A DNA stretch of 40,983 nt from Elusimicrobiota bacterium (GTDB lineage: Bacteria; Elusimicrobiota; Elusimicrobia; UBA1565; UBA9628): NCBI GenBank assembly GCA_016209035.1, contig JACQWX010000013.1, forward strand, positions 1-40,983, given 5' to 3'. Of this stretch, positions 24,259-32,000 are shown in pieces (position 1 is the first letter of the stretch; each line of letters begins with the position of its first letter). Position numbers and translations under genes: made by a program. The notes under the pieces were generated by a model. That model saw only the letters and a program-made list of their open reading frames with translations. It was not told the DNA's origin and made no database searches.

Positions 24259-24349
24259 GAAAGTGCCGGGTAGGTGCCCCGCCCCGAACTCGGCGGTTGG
24301 TGCCGCGAGTCGTACGCCGAGCCGTAACGCCGAGACGCAGTCGGACCGC

Positions 24350-24406
24350 AGTCGCCGTCGTCGCGAGCAGTCGCCGTGGTCGTGGGTAGTCGCCGTCAGC
24401 CGTCGC
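24350..24406 (+). repeat. 19-bp imperfect tandem repeat in a gene-free stretch
   Basis: AGTCGCCGT starts at 24350, 24369 and 24388, giving three units with a 19-bp period and varied second halves. The surrounding 24259-24553 has no ORF with family resemblance. With the promoter at 24231 it could be a small RNA or a decayed gene. Confidence 0.5.
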
Positions 24407-24553
24407 CGCATGGCCGAGTTGGGGGCGGATTACCCGGCAAAGTTTGAGGCGCTGAGGCAGTCGACTGGAACGACGCTTGCCCCAGCGCCTCGCGATTTAT
24501 GGGCAAACCTCACGGTCCTCTTTCCCGCCCTCTCCTCCCCTTCAATTTCCCCG

Positions 24554-24599
24554 TTGACAACTTCGCATTCTGGTGCTATAATCATAATGACCATTATGA
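24554..24599 (+). promoter_or_regulatory. Promoter and operator of the Phd/PIN operon
   Basis: TTGACA (24554-24559), 17 nt, TATAAT (24577-24582). The palindrome TCATAATG-AC-CATTATGA (24582-24599) overlaps the end of the -10 and both possible start codons. It is the natural binding site for the antitoxin as autorepressor. Confidence 0.75.
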
Positions 24600-24880
24600 C
24601 CCATACGATATCGGCATTGAAGGCCCGGCAGAATCTCGGGGATATCCTCAACCGGATCGCCCTGAGGAGGGATCAGTTCATCATCGAGCGCGACGGCCGC
24701 CCCATGGCGGCGGTCATCCCCATCGAGCAGTTCGAGCGCATCCATGAGGCCGCCCGCGCCCTCTTGTCCGACGCCATGGCGAAGTCCAGGGCACGCGGCC
24801 GGGCCGTCCCGGCCGGGTCGGAGGAAACCTTGGCCGACGAGGCCAAGCACTCCTCCCGCGGGAAACGCCGCCCCGCCTGA
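24587..24880 (+). CDS. Phd/YefM-type antitoxin of a PIN toxin
   Basis: Up to 97 residues; two in-frame ATGs (24587 and 24596) both lie within the operator palindrome. From the second the protein reads THTISALKARQNLGDILNRI, with IIERDGRPMAAVIPIEQFE as the following strands, which is the YefM/Phd fold. The C-terminal basic, disordered-looking part (ARGRAVPAGSEETLADEA...) should wrap the toxin. No ribosome site is seen, and the -10 ends 4 or 13 nt before the candidate starts, so the mRNA is leaderless or nearly so. The stop overlaps the toxin start (TGATG). Confidence 0.8.
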   Translation: MTIMTHTISALKARQNLGDILNRIALRRDQFIIERDGRPMAAVIPIEQFERIHEAARALLSDAMAKSRARGRAVPAGSEETLADEAKHSSRGKRRPA

Positions 24881-25326
24881 TGCGGGCCGTCCTCGACTGC
24901 AACGTCTATGCGAGCGCCCTGATCAACCCGGACGGACCATCGGGACTCATCCTGGATTCGCTCATCGCGGGCGGATTCGAATGCGTCCTGACTCCCGCCA
25001 TCATCGAGGAGACGCGAAGGACCCTGTCGTATCCCAAGGTGCGCTCCAGGGTCGCGAGGACGGATGAGGAGATCGTATCGCTGCTGGCAGCGTTGTCCGT
25101 CTTGTCCCTCTGGGTCGAGGACGTGCAAGGCGGCGACGTCATCGTCGCGCAGGACCCCGACGACGATGTCTACGTGCGGGCGGCCTTCGAGGCCGCCGCC
25201 GACATGATCGTATCAGGCGACGCCCACCTGCTGGGGATGAGGGAATATCGGGGAATTCCCATCGTCCCTCCGAAAGCCTTCGCGGACCTGCTCGTCACTC
25301 CAGGGCTCGGGCCAGCGCCTCTTTGA
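24880..25326 (+). CDS. PIN-domain toxin (putative RNase)
   Basis: The protein is 148 residues. The PIN acidic residues are visible: Asp in VLDCNVYASAL (residue 5), Glu in PAIIEETRRTL, and Asp in QDPDDDVYVRAA and VSGDAHLL. It fits the COG1569-type PIN toxins, Mg-dependent ribonucleases held by an antitoxin. It is translated by overlap with the antitoxin. Its 3' end overlaps the convergent kinase gene by 32 nt. Confidence 0.85.
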   Translation: MRAVLDCNVYASALINPDGPSGLILDSLIAGGFECVLTPAIIEETRRTLSYPKVRSRVARTDEEIVSLLAALSVLSLWVEDVQGGDVIVAQDPDDDVYVRAAFEAAADMIVSGDAHLLGMREYRGIPIVPPKAFADLLVTPGLGPAPL

Positions 25327-26644
25327 ACTCCCCGGCCGTCTGGTAGCGGTCCTTCCAATCGGGAACGGTCGCCTTGTCCACCACGGCGGCCACGGCATCC
25401 GGCAGCTCCACGCCGCGCTTGCGGATGGGGATGAGCCGGTCCTTCAAGATGGCAGCGCAGGCGTCGCGCTCGGAGTCGAGGTCGTAGACGAGTCGGTTGG
25501 TCAGCATGTGGTAGAGCGTCGCTCCCATGGAGAACACGTCGGACGCGGGCCGGGCCCCCCGGAAGTCCTTGAGCTGCTCCTTGGGCATGAAGGCCAGGGT
25601 GCCGCCGCGCTGGCCCGAAGCGGTCATGCCGCTCAGGCCGGCGAGGATGAAGTTCTTGGCCAGCCCGAAGTCGGCGACCTTCGCCGCCGCGTCTTCTCCC
25701 TTGCCGGCCAGCAGGATGTTATGGGGCTTCAAGTCCCGATGCACGATCTCCTTGGCATGGGCGAAAGAAAGCCCCTCCAGGGCCTCCAGCATGATGCGGC
25801 CCGCCCGCTCGAGGCTCAAAGAGCCGGCCTTGTCCATGAGGTCCGAGACGCTCCCCCCCTCGCAGTATTCCATGGCGAAGAACAACCCTCCGTCGGCGGT
25901 CCGGCCCTCCTCGAAGAACTCCACGATGTTGGGGTGCTTCAAGTCCATCGTGACCTTCATCTCGCGGCTGAAGAGCTCGACCTGCTTCTTGGCGGCTCTT
26001 CGGCCGTGGACCTTCACGCACTTTATCGCGACCACCCTCCCGTCGGCCTCCCGCCGTCCGAGATAGACCTTGCCCATGCCGCCCTCATCGATCTCCGCCT
26101 GCACGGAGTAGCCCGGGAACCGGACCGGCTCTTCGGGCTTAAGCGGCTCCAAGGCGCCGGCCAGGAACTGGGTGAAGCGCCCAGGCTCCTTGGGCATCGC
26201 CGCCGAGCAGCGCTCGCACAGGAAAGGCCCCCGCGCCTCGTCATGGGGCGCGCAGACCCGGACCTCCTCTCGGCAGTTCCCGCATTCCTCGAAGACCCTC
26301 AGTTCCACCTCGAACTCGGTCTTGCCGGCCTTGATGCGGTCCCCGTGCCTGAGCGCGACCGCCTGGCTGCGGCCGGCCCCTTCCTCCGGGGTCTCGCCCC
26401 TCTCCCTGCCGCCGCATCTGCGGCCGTTCACATGGGTCCCGTTCTTGCTCCCGAGGTCCCGGAGCTCGGCATCGGGGGGGTTCACCTCCAGCAGGAAATG
26501 GTTGGAGGAGATGTAGGGGTCGTCAGGGATGGAGCACTGGCAGTCCTCGGACCTGCCGAACACGAACATGTCGTGCCGGTCGAGCTCGAAGACGCGGCCT
26601 TCCTGCTGGCCCTTGACCGCCTTGAGGACGATGGTCGCGCGCAT
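25295..26644 (-). CDS. Ser/Thr protein kinase with N-terminal FHA domain
   Basis: The protein is 449 residues. An FHA domain (GRSEDCQCSIPDDPYISSNH, LRDLGSKNGTHVNG; about 28-75) is followed by a possible zinc ribbon (CGNC ... CERC, about 121-148). The kinase domain is about 180-449: Gly loop DEGGMGKVYLG, Lys in VVAIKCVKV, HRDLKPHN, ADFGLAKN and, in place of the common APE, GTLAFMPKEQ. No membrane segment is seen, so it is cytoplasmic. The PP2C phosphatase is immediately upstream (9 nt), a usual kinase/phosphatase pair; the FHA domain probably reads phosphothreonine made by this or a related kinase. Confidence 0.9.
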   Translation of the reverse strand: MRATIVLKAVKGQQEGRVFELDRHDMFVFGRSEDCQCSIPDDPYISSNHFLLEVNPPDAELRDLGSKNGTHVNGRRCGGRERGETPEEGAGRSQAVALRHGDRIKAGKTEFEVELRVFEECGNCREEVRVCAPHDEARGPFLCERCSAAMPKEPGRFTQFLAGALEPLKPEEPVRFPGYSVQAEIDEGGMGKVYLGRREADGRVVAIKCVKVHGRRAAKKQVELFSREMKVTMDLKHPNIVEFFEEGRTADGGLFFAMEYCEGGSVSDLMDKAGSLSLERAGRIMLEALEGLSFAHAKEIVHRDLKPHNILLAGKGEDAAAKVADFGLAKNFILAGLSGMTASGQRGGTLAFMPKEQLKDFRGARPASDVFSMGATLYHMLTNRLVYDLDSERDACAAILKDRLIPIRKRGVELPDAVAAVVDKATVPDWKDRYQTAGEFKEALARALE

Positions 26645-26653
26645 GAGCGGCCT

Positions 26654-27421
26654 TCAGCCGGGATGCCTGAGGTCCACCACCATGGCGGTGACGTTGTCCG
26701 CGCCGCCCGCCTCGTTGGCCTCATCCACCAGCCGCCGGCAGGCGGCTTCGCCGTCCCTCTCGGCGGATAGGACCTCCCGGATCCTCTCGTCGGCCAGCAT
26801 CCCCGTCAGCCCGTCCGTGCACAAAAGCATGCGGCAGGCTCCCTTCAGGTGGAGCATCCTGACGTCGGCCTGAGCCTTGCCCTCCATCCCGGCGTGGCGG
26901 GTGAGGGTGTTGCGGCCCGGATGGGTCCGGGCTTCCTCGACCGTGATCTTGCCGAGCCTGAGCATGAGAGCCGCGACCGAATGGTCCTCAGTGAGCCGCC
27001 GCAGCCCGTTCCCCTTCATGAGATACGCCCGGCTGTCGCCCAGGTTGGCGACATAGGCGCAACGCCCGCGCACGAGCGCAAGGACCACGGTCGTGCCAGT
27101 GCCCTGAAGCCTGGGGTCCCGGCCGGCGCGTTCGCCCAGGCCCGCGCTGAAATCCGCCACGGCCTCCCGGATCGCGTCTTCGACCGCCTTCTCGAGCGGC
27201 CTCTCCAAGGCCGCGAGCCTTTCCAAAAGCAGCTTGGGCAGGATATCGGCCGCGGCCTTGGACGCCACCACGCCCGCGTTCTGTCCCCCCATGCCGTCCG
27301 CGACCAGAAAAAGCCCCTGGTCCTGGTCCGCGAACCAGGCGTCTTGGTTCTCGGCCCTGCGCAGCCCCACATCGCTCAGGGCGCAAACGACGCACTCATA
27401 GCCCCCAACAAGCCGCTTCAT
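26654..27421 (-). CDS. PP2C-type Ser/Thr protein phosphatase
   Basis: The protein is 255 residues from the ATG at 27421; the frame extends further upstream but that part is unlike PP2C. Metal-binding motifs are present: RRAENQDAWF, LVADGMGGQNAG, NLGDSRAYL, LLCTDGLTGML, GGADNVTAMVV. It reverses phosphorylation by the kinase that follows. It begins 17 nt after the RelE gene on the same strand, so transcription from the toxin-antitoxin promoter probably also reaches it. Confidence 0.9.
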   Translation of the reverse strand: MKRLVGGYECVVCALSDVGLRRAENQDAWFADQDQGLFLVADGMGGQNAGVVASKAAADILPKLLLERLAALERPLEKAVEDAIREAVADFSAGLGERAGRDPRLQGTGTTVVLALVRGRCAYVANLGDSRAYLMKGNGLRRLTEDHSVAALMLRLGKITVEEARTHPGRNTLTRHAGMEGKAQADVRMLHLKGACRMLLCTDGLTGMLADERIREVLSAERDGEAACRRLVDEANEAGGADNVTAMVVDLRHPG

Positions 27422-27438
27422 GGCGTGATGCCCCGCAC

Positions 27439-27696
27439 TCAGCGGTAGACTTCCCTCCTGTGCCCGACCTTGACCACCACGACTTGCTTGAGCGTATCGT
27501 CCACTGAATAGACCACGCGCCAGTCCCCTTGCCGGATGCGGTAGCGGTCCTCCCCGGAGAGCTTCTCGCATTGATGGGGCCGCGGGTCCTCCGCCAGTCT
27601 CTTGACCTTCTCCATCAGAAGGCGAAGGTGAGTCTTGGGGACCGCGCGCAGCTCCCGCTCCGCGGAAGCTCGGACGGAAACCCTATAGGAGCCCAT
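27439..27696 (-). CDS. RelE/ParE-type toxin
   Basis: The protein is 85 residues. MGSYRVSVRASAERELRAVP is the RelE/ParE start, and EDRYRIRQGDWRVVYSVDD with KVGHRREVYR is the family end. RelE members cut mRNA on the ribosome and ParE members attack gyrase; the sequence does not say which. The start at 27696 is chosen because it overlaps the antitoxin end by 14 nt; the longer form lacks family residues. Confidence 0.88.
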   Translation of the reverse strand: MGSYRVSVRASAERELRAVPKTHLRLLMEKVKRLAEDPRPHQCEKLSGEDRYRIRQGDWRVVYSVDDTLKQVVVVKVGHRREVYR

Positions 27697-27904
27697 CCGC
27701 CTTGAGCTTCCGCAGGACATCCTCGAAGGGCCTGGCAGGCTCCCCCTTGCGGTCCTCGAATGCCTCCAGGTCTAGCGAATCCTCCTTCAGGCTCAAGCGA
27801 ACCGCGTCGGCGACGATGGCGGAAAGGCCGCGGCTGGTCACCGCCGCCTTGAGCTTGAGCGCCCGGTAGAGCCTGTCGTCGAAAGAAATGGTCGTGCGTG
27901 TCAT
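27683..27904 (-). CDS. Ribbon-helix-helix (CopG-like) antitoxin
   Basis: The protein is 73 residues. TRTTISFDDRLYRALKLKAA is an RHH DNA-binding start, and SLKEDSLDLEAFEDRK plus the short tail ARPFEDVLRKLK would bind the RelE toxin. The ATG at 27904 is only 6 nt from a -10 box and has no Shine-Dalgarno sequence. A 14-bp palindrome in the promoter is the probable autoregulatory site. Confidence 0.85.
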   Translation of the reverse strand: MTRTTISFDDRLYRALKLKAAVTSRGLSAIVADAVRLSLKEDSLDLEAFEDRKGEPARPFEDVLRKLKADGLL

Positions 27905-27910
27905 ACAGAT

Positions 27911-27946
27911 AGTTTAGCATCTAGATGCTTTGGTGTCAAGATGCTT
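27911..27946 (-). promoter_or_regulatory. Promoter and palindromic operator of the RHH/RelE operon
   Basis: Minus strand: TTGACA (27939-27934), 17 nt, TAAACT (27916-27911), 6 nt, ATG. The spacer holds the perfect palindrome AGCATCTAGATGCT (27916-27929), and a third AGCATCT half-site overlaps the -35 (to 27946). Confidence 0.75.
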
Positions 27947-28046
27947 CGCCGATGCCCTCGATCTCGCGCAGCTTGGCAAGACTCGCGGGGCGCCGCATCG
28001 CCAACTCCGCGAGTTCGCGGTTGTTCAGGACAGGACAGTCATTGTC
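27936..28046 (-). pseudogene. HRDC-domain fragment
   Basis: The minus strand reads CPVLNNRELAELAMRRPASL then AKLREIEGIGEAS and stops. This closely resembles the HRDC domain found at the C-terminus of RecQ and RNase D. Only about 35 residues remain; the rest of the gene and most of the domain's end are gone, cut next to the toxin-antitoxin promoter. Confidence 0.45.
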
Positions 28047-28102
28047 CCTGGACTTGCGGGCTTGGCCCGCGGTCGGCGGGGGGGGACATGCGTGCCGGAC
28101 GG

Positions 28103-28585
28103 CTACGGCGCGGGACGCCGAGACCCGATCCACCAATCCCGGAAGGCATTGAGTCGGGGCAGGGACTCCCTGTCCTTGACCCGCCCAGAGGCCTCCTTAC
28201 TGCGGATGATGTCGTCGAGATGGCAGACGCGCAGGCCTTCAACGACGAGAGCCCGCCCATCCGCCTCGGCGAACGTCTCGATTCCGTCCGGGGCGAAGAT
28301 GAGATCAAGGTCGAATGGCCCGTAGCGGAGCTGGATGAAATCCTTGCCTCGCTCGATCTCCGAACGGTGCCGGGGAGTGAGGGGGAATCCCAACTCGGCC
28401 AGGGCCAGGACCAGAGCGCGCCCGTTCTCCGGGCTCTTCTCGACAAAGATATCGGCGTCCTGGGTAGTGTCGGGATAGCCCAGGATGATGGCTCCTGATT
28501 TGCCCAGAAAGAGGTAGCGAACGCCCCGCCTCTTGAACGCCTCGGCGATGTCCCGGGCTTGGCGGTACTCAAAGGGTCCGGCCAT
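28103..28585 (-). CDS. Nucleotidyltransferase-fold protein (MNT-like)
   Basis: The protein is 160 residues from the ATG at 28585. FLGKSGAIILGYPDTTQDADIFV contains the Gly-Ser and Asp-x-Asp pattern of minimal nucleotidyltransferases, with a third acidic pair in FDLDLIF. The later GLRVCHLDDIIRSKEASGRVKD resembles the end of such toxin-like transferases. It overlaps the small upstream gene by 17 nt, as in two-gene toxin-antitoxin modules. Activity (for example AMPylation or tRNA modification) is inferred, not shown. Confidence 0.75.
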   Translation of the reverse strand: MAGPFEYRQARDIAEAFKRRGVRYLFLGKSGAIILGYPDTTQDADIFVEKSPENGRALVLALAELGFPLTPRHRSEIERGKDFIQLRYGPFDLDLIFAPDGIETFAEADGRALVVEGLRVCHLDDIIRSKEASGRVKDRESLPRLNAFRDWWIGSRRPAP

Positions 28586-28787
28586 AGCCGAGCCAGGAAG
28601 GCAGGTTCTCCTCGCACCAACGGCGGTAGTCGGCCATCGTGTCAAACGACCGGTACGGCGCATCGTCCAGCACGGGCTTGTAGGTATGGATGAACGCATA
28701 CCGCAGCCGCTGCTCCAAGGTTCGTTGAGCGGCCGCCTTAAACTCTTCCGTCCATTCCTCCCATTCGGCGGGAATTCGACGCGTCAC
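28569..28787 (-). CDS. Small partner protein of the nucleotidyltransferase
   Basis: The protein is 72 residues and has no recognised family. It is rich in Trp, Glu and Arg (EWEEWTEEFKAAAQRTLEQR; FDTMADYRRWCEENLPSWLG). The GTG start at 28787 lies 6 nt from a TAAACT box. The overlap with the transferase gene suggests an antitoxin or adaptor. Confidence 0.65.
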   Translation of the reverse strand: MTRRIPAEWEEWTEEFKAAAQRTLEQRLRYAFIHTYKPVLDDAPYRSFDTMADYRRWCEENLPSWLGYGRTL

Positions 28788-28793
28788 AAGACC

Positions 28794-28822
28794 AGTTTAG
28801 CATCCAGCCAAGGCTAATTCAA
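28794..28822 (-). promoter_or_regulatory. Promoter of the nucleotidyltransferase pair
   Basis: Minus strand: TTGAAT (28822-28817), 17 nt, TAAACT (28799-28794), 6 nt to the GTG start. The gene-proximal layout matches the RHH/RelE promoter, again predicting a leaderless mRNA. Confidence 0.55.
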
Positions 28823-28963
28823 CGGCTGCCTGGCGAGCGCGCCGGTATGCGGCGGATACCCGACATCCCAGGTTGCCGCCAGCCTATCCGTCCGGCACGC
28901 ACCTCCCGGCCTGATGGCTTGCGCCCCCTGCCCAGCGACAGATTGGACGCGGGGAATCGTCTA

Positions 28964-28992
28964 TTGACAGTGTAACATGCCCCTGTTATACT
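28964..28992 (+). promoter_or_regulatory. Promoter of the SprA-like gene
   Basis: TTGACA (28964-28969), 17 nt, TATACT (28987-28992). TAACA-6 nt-TGTTA inside the spacer could be an operator. About 58 nt of leader follow. Confidence 0.7.
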
Positions 28993-29000
28993 TCACGCGG

Positions 29001-29018
29001 CCGCGCGGATACGCGCGG
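29001..29018 (+). promoter_or_regulatory. Hairpin in the leader of the SprA-like gene
   Basis: CCGCGCG-GATA-CGCGCGG, a 7-bp stem with a GATA loop, near the expected 5' end of the mRNA. It may stabilise the transcript. No ribosome site is seen between it and the GTG at 29057. Confidence 0.45.
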
Positions 29019-29056
29019 ACAGCGCCACGCCGGGGGCGTTAGACATTTCCCAATAA

Positions 29057-32000
29057 GTGACCGCTCGCTTCTTCCGGCTCGTCGTATTCGCCTCCTTGGC
29101 CGCGTCCGGCCGCGAGGCGGCGGCGCAGTTCTCCCTCCCCTACGACCCCGACTTCCCGTCCGAGCCCGCGAAGGCGGAACAGCCGGCGGCCCCGAGGCCG
29201 GTCGAGGCGCCGGCTGTCCCGGCCGCCCCCGCCGCCGGAGCCGAAGCCGGGGAGCCCGCCGTGGCCGTGCCCGCGGCCGCCGGCCCCTTCCTGCTCCGGG
29301 ACCGGCCCGACAAGGACCGCATCTTCGAGAAGCCGGCGGAGCCTCCGGCCGGGACCGCGGCTGAGCCCGTCGACTTCTCGGAGTTTCGCAAGGGCTTGAA
29401 GCCCATCGAGTTCTCCCGGGAGAGATGGAACCAGGCCCGAGACAACATCGAAGCCGGCAAGGCCCCCGTCGAGGCGCCGGTCGTCATCCCCGGCCTCATC
29501 GAGCCGCGGGTGGCGGTCTCGACGGCGCCCCCGCACAAGCCGCCCCCTCCGGAGGTGGAGCTGCCGACCTACGGGACCAGCCTGTCGGTGACGGGCCGCA
29601 AGGTCATCTCCTTCCAGTACTCGGAGAAGCGCTACATCAACGAGCAGAAGTCCAGCAACCGGCCCATGACCTCGGGGATGCTCGACATCACCCAGCAGCT
29701 CCAGCTGCGCATGCAGGGCAAGGTCGGCCCCAAGATCTCGGTCAACGTCGACTATGACGACACCAAGGCCAACAAGCAGGACATCTCGGTGGTGTATCAA
29801 GGAGACCCAAACGAGGTCGTCCAGAACGTCTCCTTCGGCGACATCTACCTCTCGCTGCCTCCCACCGAGTTCGTCCAGTACAACAAGCAACTCTTCGGCA
29901 TCCGGGCCGACGTCAAGTACAAAGGCCTCAAGGCCTCCCTCATCGGGAGCCGCACCAAGGGCCAGACCAAGTTCCGCCAGTACTACGGCAACACCCAGTT
30001 CGCCTCCGCCGACATCATCGACACCAGCTATCTCAGACGCCAGCACTACGACGTCTCCTTCTCCTCTCCGGGACGCCTGCCCATCCAGGGCGGATCGGAG
30101 CGCGTCTACCTCGCCCGGCAGAACCTGGGCGACCAGATCAACCTCAACGACGTGGTGCTCACCGTCGACGACCTCGCGGTGGGGAGCTCGAGCTTCACCG
30201 GCAGGTTCTCGCAGCTTACGGCCGGGATCGATTACACGATCGACTACGCCAAGGGCATCCTCACCTTCCGCTACCAGCTCCAGGACAAGGACGTCGCGGC
30301 CGTGGACTACGTCGACGCCAACAACCGTTCCATCACGGTCCAATCCACCACCACCGTGGCCGGCGGCACCGGCAGGCTCAAGCTCGTCAAGACCGCCTCC
30401 GACCTGCCCATCGCGGTCTCCACCGAAGTTGGCCACAACCGGGAGTTCAAGACCTTCTACTCCATCGGCCAGAACCAGATCGTGCGCGACGACGGCCGCG
30501 GGAACTTCGTGCTCAAGGTCCTCGACCCCACCACCCGCAACGAGGTCGGCTCCGCCCTCAACCCCCCGCAGAAATACCCCGAGACCATCGACGTGGACTT
30601 CGAGAACGGCATCTTCCGGCTGCTGTCTCCCTTCTCCGTGTCCAACTCCTGCCCGACGGTCCCCGACGGGGACATCCAGACGCCCGGCGGCATCTACTCC
30701 GCCACCCCCATCTCCAAGAGGCTCTTCCGCGTCGAGTATCACTTCCGGTTCAAAACCTTCTTCCTCGAGCCAAGCCTCGTCCCCCAGAGCGAGGTCGTGC
30801 TCCTCGACCGCGTGAAGCTGACGCGCAACGTGGACTACTTCATCGACTATGACGCCGGGTTCATCACCTTCTTCAACGAGGACCGCCTCCGCCCGGACTC
30901 CGAGATCTCCATCTCCTACGAGGTGGCGCCCTTCCTGGGGCTGTCCAACGAATCCCTGCTGGGGACGCGGGTCTCCTACGACTGGAAGAAGCTCTCCATG
31001 GGCTCGACGCTCCTCTACCAGGCCGGGATCAAGTCGCCATCGGTCCCCACCGTGACCGAGCTGGCCCGCAGCCTCCTCACCTACGAGTTCGACTCGAAGC
31101 TGACCGACATCCAGCTCTTGCGCTGGCTGCGCATGACCTCGGTGGCGGGCGAGTTCGCGCAAAGCCGCCACGACCCGAACCTCAACGACTATGCCCTGAT
31201 CGACAACATGGAGGGCATCAAGGTCGAGACGATGGCGCCGACCCTGGACAGCTCCTGGAAGATCGGCGCTAACCCCGCCGGCATCCCGAGCGACCCTTTG
31301 AAGATACAGTGGCTCACTCGGGACGAAAAGGTCCTCCGGATCAGCCCCCGCTCCGAGGCCGGCTCCGAGGAGACCCAGAAGGTGCTCGTCCTCAAGTACG
31401 ACTTCTCCGACGGGGGGACCCAGGAGGTCTCCATCGTCTATCCCTTCTCGGTCTCCGGCGAGGACTTCTCCCAGAAGAACATCCTCGAGGTCGTCATGCT
31501 GGGCGACTCCTCGGGCAACGAGATCAACTTCCATCTCGGCGGCATCGGCGAGGACGCGGACAACGACGGGGCCCTGGACACCGAGGACTCGAACCGCGAC
31601 GGCCTCATCCAGGAGCTCGAAGACGTCGGCATGGCGTACGACCCCGCGGGCAAGCCCTCCGCGAGCTTCGGCGTCAAGAACGGCCGCATCGACTCCGAGG
31701 ACTTGAACCTCAACGGCCGGCTCGACGGCCAGGACCTGAGCGGCGACGACTATGGCTACCTGGGGACCGACGCCAACAGCAACAACCAAAAGCTCCACGA
31801 CGCGACGGACAGTTCCGACCACACGGTCATCGATTTCGGGAACGACAAGTGGCGCACCTTCCAGATCCCATTGAACATCTCGACCGCGACCGCCAAGGAC
31901 TGGACCGCCATCAAGCACATCCGCATCTCGATCCGCAAGAAGGCGGGGGGGTCGGCCTGCGCGGCCTTCTTGAACTGCGGCATGGAGTTCGCCCGCATCG

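Noticed and set aside
24350-24406. CRISPR-like array
   Set aside because: The 19-bp units are contiguous with no unique spacers, and no cas gene is present; it is a short tandem repeat.
24188-24586. N-terminal extension of the Phd antitoxin to 24188
   Set aside because: The consensus promoter at 24554-24582 lies inside it, and the extra residues are low complexity and repeat-derived.
27425-27571. Upstream extension of the PP2C gene to 27571
   Set aside because: It overlaps relE in another frame and adds residues unlike PP2C; the ATG at 27421 starts the recognisable domain.
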